NCBI GenBank assembly: GCA_958438515.1
Contig: CAUBRZ010000021.1
Location: forward strand, 1-20,664
Origin: an uncultured Clostridium sp.
Lineage (GTDB): Bacteria > Bacillota > Clostridia > TANB77 > CAG-508
Length of the DNA stretch: 20,664 nt
Direction: 5' to 3'
Below the pieces are notes generated by a model. It was not told the DNA's origin, searched no databases, and saw only the letters and a list, made by a program, of their open reading frames with translations. The position numbers were made by a program, and so were the translations under genes. Numbering within the stretch: position 1 is the stretch's first letter; every line of letters begins with the position of its first letter. Positions 1 through 6,531 of this stretch are shown here, piece by piece.

Positions 1-1
1 A

Positions 2-490
2 AGAAGTATAACAGTAGAAGATGTAAATAAAATTTGTGGAGTTACACCATCAACAGAACTTAATAGTAACTATGGAAAAGAATATACAAAATCAACATAT
101 TATCCAACAAGAACAACAGAAACAGGAAAATCAGGATCAGCAGTAAGTAGAACAGATAAACGTACAGAATATACTTATACAGGTTCAGAAAAAATAGTAA
201 CAACAAGTAATGAATATAAAATGTTATTTAGAAATAGAGCAGATACTGGCAACATAACCTATTGGTTGGCATCTCGCTGTGTTAAGAGTGGCTCTAACAG
301 TAGCGATTTCTGTGTGCACGCTGTGGCTAGAGACTGTGTGGACAGAGCTTATGTAGGCATTGGTTATAGTGATCGCTTCTATGAGCACTCTTCTAGTCGT
401 GGTGTCCGTCCGATAGTTTATTTAAAATCTGATATCCAGACAAGTGGAAAAGATTCAAGCGAAGCATGGAAAATAGAATTAAAAAAATAA
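2..490 (+). CDS. Surface-type protein with variable lectin-like C-terminal domain (5' truncated)
   Basis: An open frame enters from the left edge and stops at 488-490, giving at least 162 residues. Residues 1-75 are Thr/Ser/Lys-rich and low-complexity, like a linker. From about residue 86 there is a compact domain beginning YWLASRCV and ending GVRPIVYLKSDI, with three cysteines close together around FCVHAVARDC. The pattern YWLAS...GVRP(V/I)..LKS is one I associate with C-type-lectin/FGE-like C-terminal domains of multi-copy, often prepilin-like or surface proteins in gut clostridia; that family placement is inference. Codons from about 241 to 420 change sharply to GC-rich ones (ggc, aac, agc, gac, cac, cgc), whereas both flanks use the AT-rich set of the genome. 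The start and any signal peptide lie outside the window. It is surely a real gene because of its length, its stop and its domain structure; the function is uncertain. Confidence 0.65.
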   Translation, partial: RSITVEDVNKICGVTPSTELNSNYGKEYTKSTYYPTRTTETGKSGSAVSRTDKRTEYTYTGSEKIVTTSNEYKMLFRNRADTGNITYWLASRCVKSGSNSSDFCVHAVARDCVDRAYVGIGYSDRFYEHSSSRGVRPIVYLKSDIQTSGKDSSEAWKIELKK

Positions 491-595
491 GGAGCGTAAG
501 TATTGTAAGAAGGCTACTGGTCTTCTTGCAACGGCTCGAAAAGACCTTGCCAAAATTAGTGTGTAAATTTAATACTTGTTTTAAGATTAACATAA
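491..595. other. GC-raised non-coding stretch with a small hairpin after the variable gene
   Basis: This stretch is richer in G+C than its surroundings. It holds a 6-bp inverted repeat, GGTCTT at 519-524 and AAGACC at 541-546 with a 16-base loop, but no T tract follows, so it is a poor intrinsic terminator. A stop-free frame runs 489-566 without a start codon and would read KERKYCKKATG...; it may be the remnant of a displaced 3' coding end. No gene can be supported here. Confidence 0.35.
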
Positions 596-624
596 TTGAC
601 TTTTAGGCAAAAAATTGTTACAAT
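596..624 (+). promoter_or_regulatory. Sigma-A-type promoter for the 691 gene
   Basis: The -35 box TTGACT (596-601) and the -10 box TACAAT (619-624) are separated by exactly 17 bases, both close to consensus. It lies 66 bases upstream of the small gene at 691. Confidence 0.75.
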
Positions 625-690
625 ATAATTGTAGTCATTAATAAGTATCAATTCTTCTTAAAATAAAGGAGAACACAGGAGGAATAATAC

Positions 691-972
691 ATGAGGAATG
701 CAATAAGTAAAGCTCAAAAAATGGTAGCTAAAATAAAAGCTATTGAATCAACAACAGTTGCAAAAGATGTATTGAAGGAATTTCGGAAGTATATATGTAA
801 TGCATTATATGACTATGATACAATAGTTAATATGTGTATACATACCGAAACTATTTCTAGTACAAATGATGCAATGTATGAGATTATTGATAAGGATATG
901 AGAGACCTTATCGAAAACAAATCTAGAGATAATCAGATAATATTATTATCTGAAATTATCAAAAGATTATAA
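691..972 (+). CDS. Small hypothetical protein, 93 aa
   Basis: This is an orphan gene that I do not recognise. The start is set by AGGAGG at 677-682, eight bases before ATG. It has its own good promoter upstream and a strong intrinsic terminator directly after its stop, so it is a monocistronic unit. The predicted protein is soluble, charged and probably mostly helical, with no signal peptide or membrane segment; it begins MRNAISKAQKMVAKIKAIES and ends SEIIKRL. It holds a zero-frame CGG codon in the context ttt-cgg-a, the same pentanucleotide as the four frameshifts elsewhere in the window. Reading +1 at that codon would truncate the protein after about 15 further residues. It therefore matters as a possible counterexample to universal CGGA recoding. 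Confidence 0.65.
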   Translation: MRNAISKAQKMVAKIKAIESTTVAKDVLKEFRKYICNALYDYDTIVNMCIHTETISSTNDAMYEIIDKDMRDLIENKSRDNQIILLSEIIKRL

Positions 973-976
973 AAAA

Positions 977-1018
977 AAGAAGTAGGTGTTTTCCTAAGAA
1001 AATGCTTACTTCTTTTTT
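977..1018 (+). terminator. Intrinsic terminator of the 691 gene
   Basis: A 16-bp stem (977-992 with 999-1014, including G-U pairs), a 6-base loop and a T run at 1013-1018 follow four bases after the stop codon. Confidence 0.85.
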
Positions 1019-1038
1019 CTTATTTTACCATAAAAATA

Positions 1039-1070
1039 TTGAAAAAAATGTAATATAATGATAATATAAT
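1039..1070 (+). promoter_or_regulatory. Probable promoter region of the pyr operon
   Basis: Two TATAAT boxes are present at 1054-1059 and 1065-1070, with TTGAAA at 1039-1044, but the spacings (9 and 20 bases) are not ideal, so the exact promoter is unclear. Only about 20-35 bases separate it from pyrC, which leaves no room for a PyrR-type attenuator or a long leader. Confidence 0.4.
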
Positions 1071-1091
1071 AAAAAATGTAGGAGGTAGAAA

Positions 1092-2370
1092 ATGAAAATA
1101 CTTTTAAAAAATGGAACATTAATTGATTACAAAACAAACATATTTGAGAAAAAAGACATACTAATTGAAGATGACAAAATAAAAAAGATTGATAATGAAA
1201 TTTCTGACTTAGCAGATAAAATTATTGATTGTACTAATTTAAATATCATACCTGGAATGATTGACATGCACTGCCACTTAAGAGAGCCTCGGATTTGAAC
1301 ATAAAGAAACAATCGAAACAGGTAGTAAGAGCGCTGTATGTGGAGGATTTACTACTATTTGCCCAATGCCAAATACAAAACCAACACCAGACAGTGCTAT
1401 TATTTTGGAAGAAATAATTGAAAAAGCAAAAAAAGTAAACTTATGTAATGTTCTTCCATATGCATCAGTTTCAAAAGGAGAAAAAGGAGAAAAACTAGTA
1501 GATTTTGAGGAACTAAAAAATGCAGGAGCAATAGCTTTTTCAGATGATGGTATGCCAGTTGTAAACAGTAAAACAATGAGAGAAGCAATAATCAAAGCAG
1601 ATGAACTAGGAACATTTGTAGCATCACATTGTGAAGAAAAATCAGTATCTGCTGGAGCTATAAATGCAGGAAAGATCGCAGAAGAATTAAAAGTAGAAGG
1701 TGTACTTCCAGAAGCAGAAGAAATAATGGCTGCAAGAGAAATAGTTATTTCAGAAACAAATAATGTAAGAGCACATATTTGTCATATTAGTACAAAAACA
1801 ACGAAGAATATGGTAAGAGATGCTAAAAAAAGAGGTGTAAAAATCACTTGTGAAACATGTCCACATTATTTTACTTTTACTGTTGATGAAGTATTAAAAT
1901 CAGGCGTAAATGCCAAAATGAATCCTCCATTAAGAGAAGAAAAAGATAGAATAGCAATAATAGAAGGATTAAAAGAAGGAACTATAGATTGCATAATAAC
2001 AGATCATGCACCACATGCAGAAGAAGAAAAAAATAAAGGACTAGCAAGTGCACCAAATGGAATAATAGGGTTTGAGACAGCTTTACCTGCTGAAATTATG
2101 AACTTAATAGATACAAAAGAATTAACATATTTAGATTTAGTTAGATTAACATCATATAATCCAGCAAAATTATTAAAAATTGATAGAGGTACAATTCAGG
2201 AAGGCAAAATTGCAGACATTACAATTTTTGATCCAAATCAAAAATATGTATATACAAAAGAAATGATTGTATCTAAATCAAAAAATAGCCCGTTTATAGG
2301 TAAAGAATTAAAAGGAAAAGTCAAATATACTATTGTTGGTGGAAGAATAGTATATGAAGATAAAATGTAA
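1092..2370 (+). CDS. pyrC: Dihydroorotase (class I), with +1 frameshift at 1290
   Basis: It cyclises N-carbamoyl-L-aspartate to dihydroorotate in the cytoplasm, the third step of pyrimidine synthesis. AGGAGG at 1080-1085 fixes the ATG at 1092. Zero frame runs 1092-1298 and ends at a TGA just after the metal-binding motif DMHCHLREP; the rest of the enzyme continues in the +1 frame from GGA at 1291. Skipping C1290 gives a continuous 425-residue protein, the normal family length, and restores the family motif HLREPG followed by FEHKETIETG, a GGFTT segment and MPNTKPTPD. Later motifs include HICHIST, CETCPHYF, NPPLREEKDR and the catalytic TDHAPH near the C-terminal third. Nothing else in the gene is broken. 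It is first in pyrC-pyrF-pyrK-pyrD with short gaps. Either the frameshift is recoded, the gene is dead, or the base is an artefact; the conserved downstream half with no further lesions argues against decay. Confidence 0.9.
1287..1293 (+). other. Frameshift/recoding site 1: CCT-C-GGA in pyrC
   Basis: In the zero frame the codons are CCT CGG ATT TGA, stopping three codons after CCT. Skipping C1290 gives CCT GGA TTT GAA and joins Pro66 to the conserved Gly67 of the REPG motif. The sequence is not a homopolymer or a simple slip site. Confidence 0.85.
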
Positions 2371-2400
2371 TAAGATAAAATATATCAAAGGAGCATAATA

Positions 2401-3333
2401 ATGGAAAAAATGATAGATAGATTAATAGAAAAAATAAAACAAACAAATAATCCAACAGTTATAGGATTAGACCCAGGGTATGAAAAATTACCAAATTGTA
2501 TTAAAGAAAAATATCCAAAAGACATAGAAGGAGTATCTAGAGCAATATTAGAATTTAATAAAGCTTTAATAGATGCTACTTATGATATTATTCCAGCTGT
2601 AAAGGTAAATATTGCATTTTATGAAATGTTTGGAATTCCAGGAATAAAAGTTTTTGAAGAAACATGTAAATATGCAAAACAAAAAGAGATGATAGTAATT
2701 GCAGACATTAAAAGAGGAGATATAGGATCAACTGCTCAAAGTTATTCAAATGCTTTTTTAGGAAGAACTTTAATTGAAAATATTGAAACACCTATTTTTG
2801 ATGTAGATTTTATTACAGTAAACCCATATATGGGAACAGACTGCGTAAAACCATTTATTGAAGATTGCAGAAAATATAATAAAGGAATATTTGTACTAGT
2901 AAAAACATCAAATCCTTCATCAGGAGAATTACAAGATTTAAAACTAGAAAATGGTAATGAAGTATATATGCAAGTAGCAGAATTAGTAGAAAAATGGGGA
3001 GAAGAACTAAGAGGAAAATATGGATATAGTGATATTGCAGCAGTAGTAGGAGCAACATATCCTAAACAATTAGAGCAAATAAGAGTAAAAGCACCACATA
3101 CATATTTTCTAATACCAGGATATGGGGCACAAGGAGGAAAATCAGAAGATATTGCATTAGGGTTTGACAGTAATGGCTTTGGAGGAATAGTAAATGCATC
3201 TAGAAGCCTAATGTGTGCATATAAATCCGATTTATGGAAAGATAAATATTCAGAAGAAGACTATGCTAAAGCAACTAGAGCAGAAGCATTAAGAATGAAA
3301 GAGGATCTAAATCAAGTAATAAAAAATAAATAA
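2401..3333 (+). CDS. pyrF: Orotidine-5'-phosphate decarboxylase (type 2)
   Basis: It decarboxylates OMP to UMP, the last step of the pathway. The 310-residue length fits the longer type-2 PyrF subfamily. Visible motifs are VIGLDPGYEKLP at about 20-31, VKVNIAFYE near 68, the catalytic ADIKRGDIGSTA with Lys104 and Asp107, VNPYMGTDCVKPF, and a phosphate-binding PGYGAQGG near the C-terminus. AAGGAG at about 2389 sets the ATG. It lies 30 bases after pyrC and 24 before pyrK, so it is in the same transcript. The frame is intact and holds no CGG codon. Confidence 0.95.
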   Translation: MEKMIDRLIEKIKQTNNPTVIGLDPGYEKLPNCIKEKYPKDIEGVSRAILEFNKALIDATYDIIPAVKVNIAFYEMFGIPGIKVFEETCKYAKQKEMIVIADIKRGDIGSTAQSYSNAFLGRTLIENIETPIFDVDFITVNPYMGTDCVKPFIEDCRKYNKGIFVLVKTSNPSSGELQDLKLENGNEVYMQVAELVEKWGEELRGKYGYSDIAAVVGATYPKQLEQIRVKAPHTYFLIPGYGAQGGKSEDIALGFDSNGFGGIVNASRSLMCAYKSDLWKDKYSEEDYAKATRAEALRMKEDLNQVIKNK

Positions 3334-3357
3334 GATAAATCAAAGGAGGAAAATTTT

Positions 3358-4149
3358 ATGCCAGAACAATTATTAGCAGAACTTGTAAAAAAAGAACAAC
3401 TAAAACCAGACATTTTTAAATTTAGTGTCAAAGCAGAAAGTATTGTAAAAAATGCTAAACCAGGTAACTTTATAGAAATAAGAGTATCAGACCAAACTGA
3501 ACCATTTTTAAGAAGACCAATTAGTATATATAATTTGGACAAAGAAAATGGAATACTTGAATTTATATTTCAAGTAAAAGGAAAGGGAACTAAAATTTTA
3601 TCTTATAAAAGTATTAGAGAAAAAATTGATATAATAGGACCATTAGGAAAAGGAATATTTAAATATGAGAACTATAATAATTTAGCAATAATAGGTGGAG
3701 GAATAGGAGTATTTCCACTTTATGAACTAGCTAAATCAGCAAGTGATGATAAAAAAAGTGTTAATATATATTTAGGATTTAGAAATAAAGAATTTGTAGT
3801 ATTAGAAGATGAATTTAGAAAAGTATCTAGCAATATGATTTTAACTACTGATGATGGTAGTTATATTAAAAAAGGATTTGCTATAAATTATTTAGAAAAA
3901 GATATAGAAGATGGAAAGATAGATTCTATTTATGCATGTGGTCCATTACCAATGCTTAAAGCAGTACAAAAATTAGCAATAACAAAAGATATACCATGTC
4001 AAATTTCATTAGAAGAGAAAATGGGGTGTGGATTAGGAGTATGTTTAGGCTGTGCAGTAAAAACAGCAAATAGTTCTAAAGAAACTCCAGAATATTTACA
4101 TGTTTGTAAAGATGGACCTGTATTTAATGCAAAAGAAGTTGAAATTTAG
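3358..4149 (+). CDS. pyrK: Dihydroorotate dehydrogenase electron-transfer subunit
   Basis: It carries electrons from PyrD FMN through FAD and a [2Fe-2S] cluster to NAD+, forming the class 1B PyrD2-PyrK2 complex. The 263 residues show an FAD-binding RRPISIYN motif near 51-58, a nucleotide-binding IGGGIGVFPLYELA segment, the CGPLPMLKAV signature near 200, and the C-terminal cluster cysteines C224, C229, C232 and C250 in MGCGLGVCLGC...HVCKDGPVF. AAAGGAGG precedes the ATG. Its position immediately before pyrD is the usual clostridial order and confirms the class of the pair. The frame is intact. Confidence 0.95.
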   Translation: MPEQLLAELVKKEQLKPDIFKFSVKAESIVKNAKPGNFIEIRVSDQTEPFLRRPISIYNLDKENGILEFIFQVKGKGTKILSYKSIREKIDIIGPLGKGIFKYENYNNLAIIGGGIGVFPLYELAKSASDDKKSVNIYLGFRNKEFVVLEDEFRKVSSNMILTTDDGSYIKKGFAINYLEKDIEDGKIDSIYACGPLPMLKAVQKLAITKDIPCQISLEEKMGCGLGVCLGCAVKTANSSKETPEYLHVCKDGPVFNAKEVEI

Positions 4150-4180
4150 ATAGAGTTAGTTTATATAAAAGGAGGAAAAC

Positions 4181-5090
4181 ATGAATACAAAAATTAATTT
4201 TGCAGGAATAGAAATGAAAAATCCAGTTACTGTAGCATCAGGAACATTTGGATATGGAAGAGAATTCAGTCAATATTTTGATTTAAGTAAATTAGGAGGA
4301 ATAATTACAAAAGGAACATCTTTAAAACCAAGAAGTGGAAACAAACCCTCAAGAGTGTGTGAAACTGCGAGTGGAATGCTAAATAGCATAGGTTTACAAA
4401 ATCCAGGTGTAGAATATTTTGCTCAAAATGATTTACCTTTCCTAAGAAAATTTGATACAGCAATAATTGTAAATGCTTGTGGAAGTAGTATACAAGAATA
4501 TGTAGAACTTTGTAAAATATTAAATACATTAGACATAGATGGTGTAGAACTAAATTTGTCATGTCCTAATGTGAAAGATGGATGTATGGCATTTGGAAAT
4601 ACATATGAAGGAGTAAAACAAGTAACAAGTGAAGTTAGAAAAGTTTTAGATAAACCACTTATTGTAAAATTAACACCTAATGTAACAGATATTGCATCTA
4701 TTGCAAAAGCAGTAGAAGATGCAGGTGCTGATCGGAGTGTCTTTAATAAATACTTTACTAGGAATGAAAATTGACATTGAAAAAAGAAGACCTGTACTTG
4801 CTAATAATACAGGAGGGCTTTCAGGACCAGCTATAAAACCAGTAGCAGTTCGAATGGTTTATCAAGTAGCTAAAGCAGTAAACATTCCTGTGCTTGGTAT
4901 GGGAGGAATAATAAGTGGAGAAGATGCAATAGAATTTATGTTAGCAGGAGCAAATGCAATATCTATAGGAGCAGGAAATTTTATAGACCCATACACAAGC
5001 ATAAACACTATAAAAGGAATCGAAGATTACATGAATAAACATAAAATAGAAGATTTAGAACAAATTATTGGAAAAGTTGAAATGAACTAA
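4181..5090 (+). CDS. pyrD: Dihydroorotate dehydrogenase, class 1B catalytic subunit, with +1 frameshift at 4733
   Basis: It oxidises dihydroorotate to orotate with FMN and partners with PyrK. AAAGGAGG sets ATG 4181. Zero frame gives VASGTFGYGREF, TKGTSLKPRSGNKPSRVCET, NSIGLQNPG and the catalytic-cysteine motif NLSCPNVKDG (Cys128), then runs off frame after residue 184 in the AGAD segment and stops at TGA about 4774. From GGA 4734 the +1 frame supplies GVSLINTLLGMKIDIEKRRP, NNTGGLSGPAIKP and the FMN-phosphate site GMGGIISGEDA...GANAISIGAGNF. Skipping C4733 yields 302 residues, the normal length, with the conserved AGADG intact. It is the last pyr gene, followed by a strong hairpin terminator. 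There are no other lesions. Confidence 0.9.
4730..4736 (+). other. Frameshift/recoding site 2: GAT-C-GGA in pyrD
   Basis: The zero frame reads GAT CGG AGT GTC and stops 13 codons after CGG. Skipping C4733 gives GAT GGA GTG TCT and joins Asp184 to the conserved Gly185. The type of lesion is identical to the pyrC site. Confidence 0.85.
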
Positions 5091-5096
5091 AAATAT

Positions 5097-5133
5097 AAAA
5101 AGTCGTTTTAGTATTTATTAAAACGACTTTTTA
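5097..5133 (+). terminator. Terminator of the pyr operon (probably bidirectional)
   Basis: A perfect 14-bp stem (5097-5110 with 5119-5132) with an 8-base loop and T run begins seven bases after the pyrD stop. The A run at its left side would also serve the convergent minus-strand gene at 5173. Confidence 0.88.
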
Positions 5134-5172
5134 ATTTAGATAAAATTTAAAATAGTTATTTTTTACCTAGAA

Positions 5173-5751
5173 TTATTCTTTATTATCAGTTGTATTTTCA
5201 TTTGCAACAGAGTCTTTTGTTTCTTCTACTTTTTTAGTTTCTACAACAGAATCTGAATCAGACATAACTGAAGCTTCTACAGAAGATTTTCCAGCAGGAC
5301 CAACATATTCGGCCTGACCAAATCCAAGAATCATGTAGAATATAGTAGGTAAGAAAAATAATCCAAATGTATAACCAATATCTTTACCAAAAGCTTTTGA
5401 TAAGTTATAACATTGGTAAGCATTTAAAGCCATAATTGCAATCCAACCTGCAAATGGTATGAAACCAACTAAGTAAACCAATAGTAACCATGGTGAAATT
5501 CCTGAAATTTTAAATAAAACAACAAGGTTGTAAATAGGTATAATTGATTTCCAGCCTTTTTCACCAGCTTTAGTATAAAGCTTCCACATTGCAATAATTT
5601 GTAATACGCCAACAACAATAGATATGACTGAAATAAATCCTAAAAAAGAACCTATTGTTGCTCCAATACCAGTAGCTATTGCTGAATCTAAGCCATCATA
5701 AGAATTGGAATATGTTGAAGCATCATAACCATAGTCATAATAATAATTCAT
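5173..5751 (-). CDS. DUF5684-type small integral membrane protein, 192 aa
   Basis: The start is taken at ATG 5751, because AGGAGG lies about 7 bases upstream; an ATG further out at 5775 has no such site. The N-terminus is a Tyr/Asp-rich soluble tail (MNYYYDYGYD...). Hydrophobic segments follow at about 31-56, 86-110 and 125-145. The central motif KAGEKGWKSIIPIYN and the later NAYQCYNLSKAFGKD are characteristic of the DUF5684 family as I know it; that assignment is from memory of the pattern. The C-terminal 40 residues are acidic and Ser/Thr-rich. The molecular function is unknown. It stands alone between the pyr terminator and the divergent hyd promoter. Confidence 0.8.
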   Translation of the reverse strand: MNYYYDYGYDASTYSNSYDGLDSAIATGIGATIGSFLGFISVISIVVGVLQIIAMWKLYTKAGEKGWKSIIPIYNLVVLFKISGISPWLLLVYLVGFIPFAGWIAIMALNAYQCYNLSKAFGKDIGYTFGLFFLPTIFYMILGFGQAEYVGPAGKSSVEASVMSDSDSVVETKKVEETKDSVANENTTDNKE

Positions 5752-5785
5752 AACAAATCCTCCTTTTATTATCATTTATAAGAAT

Positions 5786-5814
5786 ATTTTTACATTTTTT
5801 ATTAAAAAAGTCAA
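5786..5814 (-). promoter_or_regulatory. Possible promoter of the DUF5684 gene
   Basis: On the minus strand, TTGACT (5809-5814) is followed after 17 bases by AAAAAT (5786-5791), with TG one base upstream as in extended -10 elements. The -10 box is weak, so this is tentative. Confidence 0.4.
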
Positions 5815-5860
5815 TAAAAAAACAAAAAGTGACAGAAAATACAAAAAACAAATAAATATA

Positions 5861-5889
5861 TTGTATAAAAAAAATTGTTTTGATATAAT
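5861..5889 (+). promoter_or_regulatory. Promoter of the hydCBA-upp operon
   Basis: TTGTAT (5861-5866), a 17-base spacer and TATAAT (5884-5889) with an extended -10 TG at 5881-5882. It lies 44 bases before the hydC start. Confidence 0.8.
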
Positions 5890-5932
5890 TAAAAAAACAA
5901 CTTAATACATATTATTTTAAGGAGGGAAAAAT

Positions 5933-6427
5933 ATGAACGAAGAACCACAAGAATGCAATAAAAAAGATACATATTTAGAACAATTATTATCAATATATGA
6001 ACCAGAAAAAGATAATCTGATTCAAATGTTAAATGAAATACAAGAACACTATGGATATGTACCAATGTATGTACAAAAAGAATTATCAAACTTTCTATCA
6101 ATTCCAATGGCAGAAATTTATGGAGTAATAACTTTTTATTCAAGATTTTCATTAAAACCACAAGGAAAATATAAAATATCAGTATGTTTAGGTACAGCAT
6201 GTTTTGTAAAAGGATCACAAAAAATAATGGACAGATTAACAGAACGATTAAAAATCGAACCAGGGCAAACAACAAAAGATGGAATGTTTACAATAGATCA
6301 AACCAGATGTGTAGGGGCATGTGGGTTAGCGCCAGTATTTACGGTAAATGGTGAAGTATATGGAAAAGCAACAGTACAAAAATTAGACCAAGTTCTAGAT
6401 GAATTAATGGGGACAGGACAAAATTAG
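5933..6427 (+). CDS. hydC: [FeFe]-hydrogenase subunit HydC (NuoE-like, [2Fe-2S])
   Basis: It is a thioredoxin-fold [2Fe-2S] electron carrier of the cytoplasmic trimeric NAD(P)-linked hydrogenase. The 164 residues match the NuoE family length. The cluster ligands are visible as C85 and C90 in SVCLGTACFVKGS and C126 and C130 in RCVGACGLAPVF; the N-terminal helical part contains LNEIQEHYGYVP, also typical. AAGGAGGG precedes ATG 5933. It heads the hyd operon behind a strong extended -10 promoter. The gene is distinguished from respiratory complex I by its neighbours hydB and hydA and by the absence of other nuo genes. Confidence 0.93.
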   Translation: MNEEPQECNKKDTYLEQLLSIYEPEKDNLIQMLNEIQEHYGYVPMYVQKELSNFLSIPMAEIYGVITFYSRFSLKPQGKYKISVCLGTACFVKGSQKIMDRLTERLKIEPGQTTKDGMFTIDQTRCVGACGLAPVFTVNGEVYGKATVQKLDQVLDELMGTGQN

Positions 6428-6446
6428 TTCATTTATATGTAAAATG

Positions 6447-6512
6447 TTGTCGAATAACAGAAATCGACAAAAAACTATAAAATACATGAAAGAAGCGAGT
6501 GGTGTCCCCACT
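6447..6512 (+). promoter_or_regulatory. Two small stem-loops in the hydC-hydB gap
   Basis: The 104-base gap holds a 7-bp hairpin (TTGTCGA 6447-6453 with TCGACAA 6464-6470) and a 5-bp hairpin (AGTGG 6498-6502 with CCACT 6508-6512), the second just ahead of the hydB ribosome binding site. No T tract follows either, so they are more likely mRNA processing or translation-tuning elements than terminators. This is inference. Confidence 0.35.
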
Positions 6513-6531
6513 ATTTCAAAGGAGGAATAAC

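Noticed and set aside
1020..1091. PyrR-binding attenuator or other riboswitch before pyrC
   Set aside because: The leader is too short and shows no anti-terminator/terminator pair.
1366..2370. Reading the second halves of the four split genes as separate genes with internal starts
   Set aside because: None of the internal ATGs has a convincing ribosome binding site, and the protein homology continues without a gap directly from the zero-frame half across the extra C.
5889..6275. Hydrophobic open frame on the minus strand opposite hydC (128 codons)
   Set aside because: It is a shadow of hydC: Leu/Ile-rich because of the A/T-rich complement, without a ribosome binding site or promoter of its own.
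6486..6530. Leader peptide of 14 residues before hydB
   Set aside because: It has an ATG and a stop just before the hydB start, but no ribosome binding site and no run of a regulatory amino acid, so it is kept only as a remark on the structured gap.
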